Part shown: in pieces, positions 27,763 to 34,961 of the stretch
Layout of the letters: each line of letters starts with the position of its first letter
How positions within the stretch are numbered: the stretch's first letter is position 1
NCBI RefSeq assembly: GCF_024437655.1
Contig: NZ_JANBVF010000019.1
Span: 1-64,000 of the forward strand
Reading direction: 5' to 3'
DNA: 64,000 nt
Origin: Chitinolyticbacter albus
GTDB taxonomy: Bacteria > Pseudomonadota > Gammaproteobacteria > Burkholderiales > Chitinibacteraceae
Notes under the pieces: model-generated
The model's database searches: none
The model's input: only the letters and a program-made list of their open reading frames with translations
Told to the model about the DNA's origin: nothing
Position numbers and translations under genes: made by a program

Positions 27763-28743
27763 TCAATGCAAGCGATCCAGCGGGCTAGCCACGCCTCGCC
27801 CACCCCGGTTCAGCACATGCGTATAGATCATGGTGGTGCGCACGTCGGCATGGCGCAGTAGCTCCTGCACCGTGCGAATGTCGTATCCCGATTCCAGCAG
27901 ATGCGTGGCAAAGGAATGGCGCAAGGTATGCGGCGAAGCACGCTTCACCAGTCCCGCCGCACGGGCCGCTGACTTGAGCGCGCGTTGCAGCCCTTTCTCG
28001 TCCAGATGATGGCGCTTGATCACACCATCGCGCGGATCGGCGCTGCGCCGCACCGACGGAAACACATACTGCCAGCCCCATTCGCGGGCAGCTTGCGGAT
28101 ATTTACGTGTCAGCGCAAAAGGCAGATATACCTCGCCGTATCCTGCCTCCAAATCATCCTTGTGCAACTGGTGCACCTTCGCCAGATGCGCCTGCAACGG
28201 CTCAACCAAGCTGGTCGGCAACATCGTCACCCGGTCCTTGAAGCCCTTGCCCTCCCGAACCACGATTTCGCTTCGCGAGAAATCCATGTCCTGGACCCGC
28301 AGCCGCAAGCCCTCCATCACCCGCATCCCAGTGCCGTACAGTAATCGCGCCAGCAAACCCCAGGTACCCTGCAAACGCCCCAAAAGGCTCTGCACTTCCT
28401 GCGTTGTCAGCACGACCGGCAAACGCTGCGGCTGCTTGGCCGCCACCAGATCAATCAACCATGGCAAGTCGATCTGCAGCACCTCCCGATAGAGAAACAA
28501 CAGCGCTGACTTGGCTTGCGACTGTGTCGACGCCGCGACATGACGTTCTACCGCGAGATATGTTAGAAATGCCTCGACTTCCGGCTTACCCATTTCAACG
28601 GGATGCTGCTTGCCATGGAAATGGATGAACTGCCGAATCCAGCTCAAGTAAGCCTCCTCGGTACGCAAGCTGTAGTGCTTGACCCGTATGCGATCACGAA
28701 CTTGGTCCAGGAGGCGCAGCGGCTTTGCGATATCGGATGCCAT
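27763..28743 (-). CDS. intI: Integron integrase IntI
   Basis: The 326-residue tyrosine recombinase has the catalytic residues Arg141 ([12 protein letters not shown]), His272 and Arg275 ([12 protein letters not shown]), His298 ([10 protein letters not shown]) and Tyr307 (MIYTHV). The segment at about 205-240 ([18 protein letters not shown]) is the extra patch found only in integron integrases, and the C-terminus [14 protein letters not shown] is also typical. It should insert and excise cassettes at attI and attC. It looks intact. Confidence 0.96.
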   Translation of the reverse strand: MASDIAKPLRLLDQVRDRIRVKHYSLRTEEAYLSWIRQFIHFHGKQHPVEMGKPEVEAFLTYLAVERHVAASTQSQAKSALLFLYREVLQIDLPWLIDLVAAKQPQRLPVVLTTQEVQSLLGRLQGTWGLLARLLYGTGMRVMEGLRLRVQDMDFSRSEIVVREGKGFKDRVTMLPTSLVEPLQAHLAKVHQLHKDDLEAGYGEVYLPFALTRKYPQAAREWGWQYVFPSVRRSADPRDGVIKRHHLDEKGLQRALKSAARAAGLVKRASPHTLRHSFATHLLESGYDIRTVQELLRHADVRTTMIYTHVLNRGGRGVASPLDRLH

Positions 28744-28894
28744 GGCGTGTTTGCTCTTTTCATTTAGGGAGCCTAAAACCCTGCATAGTGGCGTAAAGCC
28801 AGTAACGGCAAGGGTTGGCAGCTAAATGGTTAGGGCACAACACACCCTAAAACTTACAAACCGCACCGTTTAGGGTGTCTACTTAACGTTGGGC
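28744..28894 (+). other. attI region with inverted repeats
   Basis: Between intI and the first cassette, the cross-over core GTTGGGC sits at 28888-28894. Upstream are a perfect 10-bp inverted repeat (ACACCCTAAA at 28842, TTTAGGGTGT at 28869), TTAGGG/CCCTAA at 28830/28845 and TTTAGG/CCTAAA at 28763/28772. These TTTAGGG blocks probably include the accessory integrase-binding sites. A cassette promoter should be here or within intI, but none is obvious by eye. Confidence 0.7.
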
Positions 28895-28897
28895 ATC

Positions 28898-29575
28898 ATG
28901 AACCAAGCTGCAGCCATTGCGAGAGAGTTGATCAGTCGAATTCCCGGCGAAACGCGGTGTAGGTCCGGGAAGGTTTTCTATTCCGGGAGGATGGCGTTCA
29001 CAACGTCAGCATCGCTGTATGTACTAGGCCTCAATCCGGGCGGCGATCCTGAGAAACAGGAAGCCGAAACTGTTGAAAGCCATACAGCCGCTGTGTGGGA
29101 GCAACTTCCTACCGATTGGTCGGCGTATCGAGACGAATCTTGGAGGAACTCCCGTCCAGGGAGCTCTGGCATGCAACCTCGTGTCCTGCACCTACTCGAA
29201 GGCCTCGGCCTATCGGCTGGTCAAGTGCCGTGCAGCAATCTTGTCTTTGTTCGCTCGCGCAGAGAGAGCGATCTCAAATTGGAGATGCGAACGCTAGCTG
29301 ATTTGTGTTGGCCGTTCCATTCGTTCGTTATCCAGCAGCTTCGTCCGAGTACAATCCTCTGCTTCGGCAAGACAGCTGGCCAATACGTCCGAGGCAAGAT
29401 TGGTGCAAAAGAGCTATGTGGTGAGTTTGTCGAAGACAACAATCGCAAATGGCGCAGCACAGCATACGTGGGGAATACTGGTCTTAAAGTCGTCGTTGCC
29501 ACTCATCCGAGCATCGCGGATTGGCGCAACCCCGCCACCGACCCCACGTCACTTGTTAGAGGCATGCTGCAATGA
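28898..29575 (+). CDS. Cassette 1: uracil-DNA-glycosylase-like protein
   Basis: The 225-residue protein is not closely familiar, but the pieces fit the uracil-DNA glycosylase superfamily: LYVLGLNPGGDPEKQE near the N-terminus (motif A position), TILCFGKTAGQYV in the middle and VVATHPSIADW near the C-terminus (motif B, His-Pro-Ser). A role in base excision or in a defence/DNA-modification context is possible. ATG 28898 lies four bases after the GTTGGGC core. Its stop falls one base before attC1. Confidence 0.6.
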   Translation: MNQAAAIARELISRIPGETRCRSGKVFYSGRMAFTTSASLYVLGLNPGGDPEKQEAETVESHTAAVWEQLPTDWSAYRDESWRNSRPGSSGMQPRVLHLLEGLGLSAGQVPCSNLVFVRSRRESDLKLEMRTLADLCWPFHSFVIQQLRPSTILCFGKTAGQYVRGKIGAKELCGEFVEDNNRKWRSTAYVGNTGLKVVVATHPSIADWRNPATDPTSLVRGMLQ

Positions 29576-29576
29576 C

Positions 29577-29645
29577 ACCCAACTCTTCAATTGAGAGGAC
29601 GTGCCCCGGCAAGCCGGGTCACCCCTCTCATCTCAAACGTTAGGC
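29577..29645 (+). repeat. attC1
   Basis: R'' ACCCAAC at 29577 and R' GTTAGGC at 29639 bracket an imperfect palindrome (TTGAGAGGACGTGCC against GGGTCACCCCTCTCA). 69 bp. Confidence 0.8.
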
Positions 29646-29975
29646 GCGGCGCAAATTCATTTTCAAGGTTTTCGCTCTTTTCATTTGCTGCTGGTTTTCT
29701 ATTTTGCTTTGGTTTTCTTTTCGGTATTGCAGCGGTGCATTCCGCTGATTTTTAAGTTTCTGCTTCCTGGCTGGCGCCGGCACAGCTTTGTGGCAGTTGA
29801 ACTTGAAGCGTTGTCTCCGCAAAGCATCAGCGCCTCAGCTCTTGCTTCCCGCTCGTGGTATTTGGCTTGCGGCCGTGGTAATTTCTCAGCAGTTTCGTCG
29901 CGGTTCTCGCTCACGCTGTTGAGCTGCGGAGTTTTTAATCAGGTTGGGCAACATCCAGCAATGTGGTACGCCTAA
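29646..29975 (+). CDS. Cassette 2: hydrophobic ORF lacking an ATG start
   Basis: The only substantial rightward frame in this cassette ends with TAA inside the R'' core GCCTAAC at 29970, a feature of many genuine cassette genes. No ATG lies in frame within the cassette; TTG at about 29682 (LLLVFYFALVFFSVL) or ATT could start it. The product would be roughly 100 residues with an N-terminal membrane segment and an Arg/Ser-rich tail. It has no recognised family. It could also be a cassette without a coding gene. Confidence 0.4.
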   Translation, partial: AAQIHFQGFRSFHLLLVFYFALVFFSVLQRCIPLIFKFLLPGWRRHSFVAVELEALSPQSISASALASRSWYLACGRGNFSAVSSRFSLTLLSCGVFNQVGQHPAMWYA

Positions 29976-30039
29976 CCCTTCGCTCAAGCGGACCAGCCAA
30001 AGCTGCGATTTGTCCGTCCGCTTAGCTCAAACGTTAGAG
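29970..30039 (+). repeat. attC2
   Basis: R'' GCCTAAC at 29970, R' GTTAGAG at 30033; arms AAGCGGAC/GTCCGCTT region give the palindrome. 70 bp. Confidence 0.85.
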
Positions 30040-30046
30040 GCTGAGA

Positions 30047-30880
30047 GTGCTCCTGCCGAATCCGTTTCTCCAAGTACCGCCCTTGTGGGGCGCTCTTGTC
30101 CTGAAGCCGGACAAAGGTGCTGTGATTGTCGTTGACGATAGACAGGTTTCCACCAAAGACCTGAAATACCCGATATCAGGCATGTCGGCCTACGTACTGG
30201 GCGCCAATGCAAGTTCTTTTGGGTTGATCTGCGAACACGTAGACGTTGAGAGACTTGACTTTTACCAGATGAGGGTTGCCGACCTTTCGCCTCTTCGTCG
30301 CGTTCAAAGCCTGAAGCACCTCGCGATCCGGTCCAATTCACAAGTATCCGAGATTGAAGCCTTGTCCGACCTCGGCTTAGAAACTCTCATTCTCGAGCAC
30401 ACCCCTAAAGTCTCTGACCTTGCCCCCATCGGTAAGATTTCTGGGCTCAAAGCACTTGCCTACACAGGTGGAATGGACAAGGCGAACACGGCCTTGACTT
30501 TGGATCCCTTGACTGATCTGGGCGAGCTCGAGGAAATTGACATCAGAAACATCAGAATCGTGGCGGAAGGGGTTGAGCCCTTGGCTAGGTGTAGGAGACT
30601 AAGGCGCCTGTATATTTCAAACCAACACCCGACGGAGGAAATTGCTTATCTGGCGGCCAAACTTTCGGGGACCAGCTGCTCACTTTTCAAGGCTTGGACG
30701 TCCGTCCAGCCGCTTTCCGAAACTAATAACAATGTCATGGTCACTGGCAGTAGAAAGCCGTTTCTACACCTAGAGCGTGACGCCGAAAAAATACGTCGCT
30801 ACGAGCAAGAATTTGAGACGTTGGTCAAGCGGTTTGCCTCTAACAAGTCGTTCCATCGGACGGCCTCCGGCCGCCGCTGA
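30047..30880 (+). CDS. Cassette 3: leucine-rich-repeat-like protein
   Basis: This 277-residue protein starts with GTG 30047, seven bases after the core. The middle (about residues 85-210) has leucine-rich-repeat spacing: LRRVQSLKHLAIRSNS, DLGLETLILEHTPKVSDLAP, GELEEIDIRNIRI and RRLRRLYISN. It has no signal peptide; the C-terminal part is charged. It may be a protein-binding module. The frame ends inside attC3, so the last residues (KSFHRTASGRR) are encoded by the recombination site. Confidence 0.7.
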   Translation: MLLPNPFLQVPPLWGALVLKPDKGAVIVVDDRQVSTKDLKYPISGMSAYVLGANASSFGLICEHVDVERLDFYQMRVADLSPLRRVQSLKHLAIRSNSQVSEIEALSDLGLETLILEHTPKVSDLAPIGKISGLKALAYTGGMDKANTALTLDPLTDLGELEEIDIRNIRIVAEGVEPLARCRRLRRLYISNQHPTEEIAYLAAKLSGTSCSLFKAWTSVQPLSETNNNVMVTGSRKPFLHLERDAEKIRRYEQEFETLVKRFASNKSFHRTASGRR

Positions 30881-30895
30881 ACTCCGACGTTAGGC
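30838..30895 (+). repeat. attC3
   Basis: R'' CTCTAAC at 30838, R' GTTAGGC at 30889, with CGGACGGCC/GGCCGCCG arms. Short (58 bp) and overlapped by the cassette 3 frame. Confidence 0.75.
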
Positions 30896-30897
30896 AC

Positions 30898-31380
30898 ATG
30901 AACGATCTCGACTCTTCTATTCCTTTCTCACTCATCGGAAAGCCACTTGCACAAGCATCTTCGGAGTGGGAAGAGGTTCATGGCGAACTAGTCAAAGTGC
31001 AAAAGAATTTATTTGCCATTCTCGACGACACCGCGGATGGAATGGCGCGGGGTGAAATGCCGATTCATGGCATGCTATGGGCTGTCTCAACTGGAGCCGC
31101 ACTGCGCGCTTGGTTTTCCGAAGTCGAGGCCGATGATGGGGCTACTGCTCTCTATGTGGTTTCGCCCCAATTAACCTTCAAGCCCGTCACGTACTCAGCC
31201 ATACTTTCATATTTGAAAATCTCTGATTGCCCGTATGTTGAATCAGCCTCCTATCGAATCATGTCGGATGGAAAGTTTGTTCACAAGTTGATTGAAACCA
31301 AGGGAACAACTTATTTCTTTCGTGACCAAGAGATCACAGATTTAGAGGCTGCGTATGCGATATTGCACACTAGGGCCTAA
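30898..31380 (+). CDS. Cassette 4: hypothetical protein
   Basis: The 160-residue soluble acidic protein starts MNDLDSSIPFSLIGK, two bases after the core, and stops at TAA within R'' of attC4. It has no signal peptide or membrane segment. I do not recognise a family. Such tightly fitted frames are typical of integron cassettes. Confidence 0.75.
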   Translation: MNDLDSSIPFSLIGKPLAQASSEWEEVHGELVKVQKNLFAILDDTADGMARGEMPIHGMLWAVSTGAALRAWFSEVEADDGATALYVVSPQLTFKPVTYSAILSYLKISDCPYVESASYRIMSDGKFVHKLIETKGTTYFFRDQEITDLEAAYAILHTRA

Positions 31381-31464
31381 CACTTCAGCCAACCGGACGC
31401 CAAACTGCTATGCAGTTTGGTTCCCTCCGCTGCGCTCCGGCGCCTGTTACTTTCAACGTTAGGC
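31375..31464 (+). repeat. attC4
   Basis: R'' GCCTAAC at 31375, R' GTTAGGC at 31458; includes TCCGCTGCGCTCCGG. 90 bp. Its arms resemble attC5. Confidence 0.9.
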
Positions 31465-31471
31465 ATATTTT

Positions 31472-31723
31472 ATGCGGCTGCATCCGAATGCCAAGATGGT
31501 CGATATAAGAATTGTAGAAGTGCCTTATCAATGGAAAGGGATGGTTCCTGCTCGTGAAACCAATTCAGAAGCAAACTCTTGTTTCATCATTCTATTACAT
31601 GAACCATCAGGTACTCAGCACATGGTAAAGGTTGATGGCCAAGTCTCAGACACTGAAGTTATTGCACGCCTTAGAGCCAAGGCGAAAATAGAATTTGTCA
31701 AGTTGCTACTTGGTGATGCCTAA
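31472..31723 (+). CDS. Cassette 5: small hypothetical protein
   Basis: An 83-residue protein, MRLHPNAKMVDIRIVEVPY..., ending at TAA inside R'' of attC5. It has a mixed alpha/beta look and no signal peptide. No family is recognised. ATG 31472 is seven bases after the core. Confidence 0.7.
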   Translation: MRLHPNAKMVDIRIVEVPYQWKGMVPARETNSEANSCFIILLHEPSGTQHMVKVDGQVSDTEVIARLRAKAKIEFVKLLLGDA

Positions 31724-31813
31724 CCTTTCGGTCAACTGGACAGCCCAAAGCTACACTTTGGGTTCCCTCCGCCGCTGCGCAGCTCCGGCTGCCAGTTACT
31801 TCCAACGTTAGAC
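31718..31813 (+). repeat. attC5
   Basis: R'' GCCTAAC at 31718, R' GTTAGAC at 31807. 96 bp, with internal TACACTTTGGGTTCCCTCC, close to attC4. Confidence 0.9.
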
Positions 31814-31844
31814 ATCTACTTTCTTTTGCATAGGGGAGCCCAAC

Positions 31845-32378
31845 ATGAAAATCAAAGCTACTGGCCTCGTCATTGTTACTGCATTGCTTCTCGTCGGATG
31901 CGATAGCAGTACAAAAGCCGCATCTCTCGAAAAGAAAGTCGAAGCTCTCGAAAAGCAACTTGGCGATCTTCAGCAAAAGGTTGAGATTCAGCAAATGGTG
32001 AGTGGTTTGGACAAGGTAGCGTTCCTAACACCTGGCTCTGATGGGTACTCCGTAGTTAAAAGTGATCTTGGCAATTTGACGGTTTCAATTGCAGATATTC
32101 AGCCCTATGCAAACGGCAGCAAAATTACGTTGTTATTCGGCAACCTAACTGCAGCAACGATTGATGGTCTTAAAACAAAGCTGGAATGGGGTTCGATCGA
32201 TAAAAGCGGGATGCCAAATTCCGCGGAGGCAAAATCTAGAGACGTAACCTTCAATGAACCACTGATTAGCGGCAGTTGGACAAAGTCAGACGTGGTCCTA
32301 GAGGGTATACCGCCAGCGGACTTAGGCTTCGTTCGATTGCAAGATGTAGGTCACCGTGGGGTGCGGTTGCGGCGATGA
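31845..32378 (+). CDS. Cassette 6: DUF3251-like lipoprotein
   Basis: The 177-residue protein has a lipoprotein signal (lipobox LLVGC, Cys19), a coiled-coil of about 30 residues (LEKKVEALEKQLGDLQQKVE) and a C-terminal domain that resembles DUF3251 (VSIADIQPYANGSKITLLFGN). It would be anchored in the outer or inner membrane and exposed to the periplasm. ATG 31845 follows AGGGGAG. Its function is unknown. Confidence 0.8.
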   Translation: MKIKATGLVIVTALLLVGCDSSTKAASLEKKVEALEKQLGDLQQKVEIQQMVSGLDKVAFLTPGSDGYSVVKSDLGNLTVSIADIQPYANGSKITLLFGNLTAATIDGLKTKLEWGSIDKSGMPNSAEAKSRDVTFNEPLISGSWTKSDVVLEGIPPADLGFVRLQDVGHRGVRLRR

Positions 32379-32388
32379 CGCTAAAAAT

Positions 32389-32463
32389 GCCTAACCTTTC
32401 GGTCAAGTGGGACCGTCTTCCGGCGTGCCGCCTCCAGACGGCCCCTTACCTCCAACGTTAGCA
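32389..32463 (+). repeat. attC6
   Basis: R'' GCCTAAC at 32389, R' GTTAGCA at 32457; arms GTGGGACCGTC/GACGGCCCC. 75 bp. Confidence 0.85.
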
Positions 32464-32495
32464 ACTGTGTTGAACGTCAAGCCCTGAGGCATCCC

Positions 32496-32984
32496 ATGAC
32501 CCAATACTTCCAAATCAGACGACAGTTCATCGCGCTGGGCGCGGGCACCGCAATCGCAATTCCGCTGGCTCTGGTCGGCGCGATCTTGACGCCCACTGAC
32601 CCCGACGCGCCCTCATTCGCGATAGGCCCCATGGGTCATACGCCGGTAGGACCCATTCTATTGCTGCTGATCGCAGCGATCCGATTTTTGGGATTCGCGG
32701 CGAATATGCTCAACTATCTGGCCATAGTCCTTGCCGTGGTTGTCGCCACATCACTCATCCATGACGCAGTGAAACTCAAGCTCTGGCGAACGAACAAGAG
32801 CGCCTCTTTGCTGGGCCAGGCACTGGGTACCGTTGGCGCCTGGTACTTTCTCGTGAGCTCCGTGAGCGAGCCTATCGTCCTCGCCATCGTGCCGCTGCTC
32901 TCTGTGCTCGCCGGCCTGTTTGTCGCATTGGTCGCGCTGGTTCTCTGTCGTGACCTCGGTAAAACCGAGGAGGTCCATGCCTGA
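32496..32984 (+). CDS. Cassette 7: four-helix membrane protein
   Basis: This 162-residue protein has four hydrophobic segments (about residues 12-32, 48-68, 72-92 and 112-150) and a short cytoplasmic tail. ATG 32496; TGA lies within R'' GCCTGAC of attC7. No family is recognised. Confidence 0.75.
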   Translation: MTQYFQIRRQFIALGAGTAIAIPLALVGAILTPTDPDAPSFAIGPMGHTPVGPILLLLIAAIRFLGFAANMLNYLAIVLAVVVATSLIHDAVKLKLWRTNKSASLLGQALGTVGAWYFLVSSVSEPIVLAIVPLLSVLAGLFVALVALVLCRDLGKTEEVHA

Positions 32985-33068
32985 CAGGTCAGCCAACATA
33001 GACGCTCAACGGCGTCCGCCGATGTCGCCGACCCGCTCCTTGGTCACCAGGTACCTTCACCGTTAGAG
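32979..33068 (+). repeat. attC7
   Basis: R'' GCCTGAC at 32979 and R' GTTAGAG at 33062. 90 bp. It differs in the spacer from attC4 and attC5. Confidence 0.75.
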
Positions 33069-33074
33069 CACAGA

Positions 33075-33446
33075 ATGCAGATCGATAGCGGCGACTTTCG
33101 AGCAGCCCTTGGCCAGGGCGTCAATTGGGATGAGAACGTCTTTCGTTACTGCACATTCATGCAAGTGACTGACGAAGGCGTTCACGTTACCTCAGAGTTC
33201 ATTGATTGCCAGTTTGAAGAATGTGGCTGGTACTGGGGTCTGTTCAACTTGGCTACATTCGTGGGCGTTAAGTTCAAAGGCTGTACTTTTCGCGGCTGCT
33301 CGTTCTCGGACTGTCGGTTTGTCGAGTGCGAGTTCGACGCGTGCGATTTCACGCCCGATAATCTGGGCGGGGGGTGTTCGTTCGAAGGAAGTCGCTGGTA
33401 TGCCTGTCACCAGAAAAATTGCCGTGGGCTGGAGGACGTCTTTTAG
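33075..33446 (+). CDS. Cassette 8: pentapeptide-repeat-like protein
   Basis: The 123-residue protein has pentapeptide-style repeats with aromatic centres: FIDCQFEEC, FKGCTFRGCSFSDCRFVECEFDACDF. This gives a right-handed beta-helix. Some such proteins mimic DNA and protect gyrase, most are of unknown function. It is cysteine-rich. ATG 33075 lies six bases after the core. Confidence 0.8.
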   Translation: MQIDSGDFRAALGQGVNWDENVFRYCTFMQVTDEGVHVTSEFIDCQFEECGWYWGLFNLATFVGVKFKGCTFRGCSFSDCRFVECEFDACDFTPDNLGGGCSFEGSRWYACHQKNCRGLEDVF

Positions 33447-33507
33447 AACTCGCTCGAATCCATCATTCCAGCGGCCCTCCCGCGGCCGCTGAACTCATTC
33501 GTTCGCC
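33443..33507 (+). repeat. attC8 (degenerate)
   Basis: R'' TTAGAAC at 33443 and R' GTTCGCC at 33501 bracket GCGGCCCTCCCGCGGCCGC. The R' core departs from GTTRRRY at one base. 65 bp. Confidence 0.6.
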
Positions 33508-33522
33508 CCCAACAGGATCCCC

Positions 33523-34062
33523 ATGAAAACCGCCGTCCTAGTCATTGATGTTCAGCAAGCGCTATGTACTGGCAAATGGTCAGCTTTCGACATTGATGCC
33601 GTTGTGGATCGAATCAACTCCATTGCTGGCCAGGCAAGAACTGCCGGAGCGCCTGTCTTTTTCATCCAGCATGAGGAAAATGAAGGTCCATTCGTTTTCA
33701 ATACCAACGGATGGCAACTCTATGAGCGCCTGAAAGTCGAGCCGGGAGATGTTCGTCTTCGCAAGACGGCATGTGACTCATTCCACCGGACAGAACTGCA
33801 ATCGCATTTGCAATCGCTCGGAATCACCGATCTCATCATTTGTGGCTTGCAAAGTGAGTTTTGCGTTGACTCCACAGTTCGTGGCGCTTTGGCTCGCGGC
33901 TATCCGGTTGTGCTAGTGGCTGATGGGCATTCCACTTTGGACAACAGTGTTCTTCCAGCAGCCACGATCTGCGCTCACCACAACGCGACGCTGAAAAGGC
34001 TCGGCAGCTTCGGCCCCAGAGTCTCCGTCACTCCAGCAACGCAGGTACGCATCGAGGTTTAA
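33523..34062 (+). CDS. Cassette 9: isochorismatase-family cysteine hydrolase
   Basis: The 179-residue enzyme belongs to the isochorismatase/nicotinamidase-like fold: Asp in VLVIDVQQAL, Lys in RLRKTACDSF, and the nucleophile Cys in LQSEFCVDSTVRGAL, with GYPVVLVADGHST. This triad is complete. Substrate unknown. ATG 33523 is preceded by AGGATCCCC. It looks intact. Confidence 0.9.
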   Translation: MKTAVLVIDVQQALCTGKWSAFDIDAVVDRINSIAGQARTAGAPVFFIQHEENEGPFVFNTNGWQLYERLKVEPGDVRLRKTACDSFHRTELQSHLQSLGITDLIICGLQSEFCVDSTVRGALARGYPVVLVADGHSTLDNSVLPAATICAHHNATLKRLGSFGPRVSVTPATQVRIEV

Positions 34063-34128
34063 CCCATGCGTTGAGAGGAATGTCCGAGAGCCGTCGCTCT
34101 TGTCCGCCCCTCATGTCAAACACTGGGC
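34057..34128 (+). repeat. attC9 (degenerate R')
   Basis: R'' GTTTAAC at 34057; arms TTGAGAGGAATGTCC and CCCCTCATGTCAAAC match the style of attC1. The R' core reads ACTGGGC (34122) instead of GTTGGGC, so the first bases are mutated. Confidence 0.6.
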
Positions 34129-34151
34129 CATTAAGGCGACCACGAAATCAC

Positions 34152-34468
34152 ATGCAATTGCTACTAGTCTGGCGGTTCGTACTCCGGCCCGGTTTAACCA
34201 GCAATGCGTTAATTCGATATTTCTCCAATCGCTATCAATTGGAGAGGTTAGCTGAGGTTTCAATATACCTACTGAATGCTTCACTGGTATCAATCGTTGG
34301 CAGTGCGTGGTTATTCACAACATCAGACAGTGGCTTCGGCGCGGGCCTGGCAGCCAGCCTTTTTTGCCACTCGGCAATTCCGTGATTGCAATCACTTTTG
34401 CGCTTGCGATTGCTCTATTTAGCTCCAAACCCTGGAGAACACCGGGCAGCGTAGGCGTTGATGATCGC
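34152..34468 (+). pseudogene. Cassette 10: membrane protein frameshifted in a T-run
   Basis: From ATG 34152 the frame reads MQLLLVWRFVLRPGL, then membrane segments, and stops early at 34385 after a run of six T near 34361. With one more T, the frame would continue through SVIAITFALAIALFSSKPW to a TGA near 34468. That continuation is a natural membrane helix, so a one-base deletion (or a sequencing error) has truncated it. No recognised family. No clear attC follows. Confidence 0.5.
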
Positions 34469-34625
34469 TGATTGGGCGTGCCAAACGTGGCTTTGACCAC
34501 CTAAGTTCCGTATATCAGATAAGGAACAGCATGTTTGAACCCACGATCGATCGGACTATACAAAGCCCAGTTTGCACCATGGTTCGTGGAACGGAACCAT
34601 TCCAGATTCACAGCCAGGCCTTTAA
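34469..34625. other. Spacer with possible attC remnant
   Basis: GATTGGGC near 34470 and GTTCCG near 34505 may be the remains of an attC site. Nothing else is visible. Confidence 0.3.
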
Positions 34626-34961
34626 ATGCAGGTTCAATTCGCCTCAGAAATACACCATCAACCGCTCGTCGAGCTCCTGCTGGCGCTTCACCGCTACTAC
34701 AACGAAAAATCGAGTGTCTCCGAGGATCTGGCGCGCGCTTATCTGGTTGATACCTTGCTGGCGCCGGATTCGCCGCTGCAACGTGTCATCGCGAGCAGAG
34801 GTGGCGGGATCGTGCTTGGATTCGCCGCGATTTCATTCACCTACTCGCTGGTTGATCTCGCACCCGATCGGCGCCAGCAGTGCTGGCTGAAGGAGCTGTA
34901 TGTGCGACGCCGCGCTGACCAATGTGGCCCCCGGCTGACCCTTGGCGGCCATCTGGCGTGA
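34626..34961 (+). pseudogene. Truncated GNAT acetyltransferase, duplicate of the 36.9-kb gene
   Basis: The first 93 residues (MQVQFASEIHHQPLVE to CWLKELYVR) are nearly identical to the intact acetyltransferase at 36945, including at the DNA level. Then, in the middle of the acetyl-CoA-binding motif, the sequence changes to unrelated DNA (RRADQCGPRLTL) and stops. The C-terminal half of the fold is missing, so it is almost certainly inactive. Similarity starts exactly at the ATG. Confidence 0.8.

Larger units (their letters stand above)
27763..34128. mobile_element. Chromosomal integron: intI, attI region and nine cassettes
   Basis: A leftward integron integrase faces a rightward array in the standard head-to-head layout. 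At least nine cassettes follow, each with a single rightward reading frame and an attC-like site; seven cassette junctions carry R' GTTRRRY-type cores and several frames stop inside the R'' core GCCTAAC. Cassette DNA is visibly AT-richer than the flanking chromosome. The right edge is diffuse: degenerate sites and a decaying region continue to about 37.5 kb. Confidence 0.9.

Noticed and set aside
27763-28743. Prophage or ICE integrase
   Set aside because: The integron-specific patch, the C-terminal motif and the adjoining attC array identify IntI; no phage or conjugation genes are near.
29577-34128. CRISPR array
   Set aside because: The recurrent GTTAGGC/GCCTAAC elements are attC cores separated by hundreds of bases with genes between, not regular short spacers.
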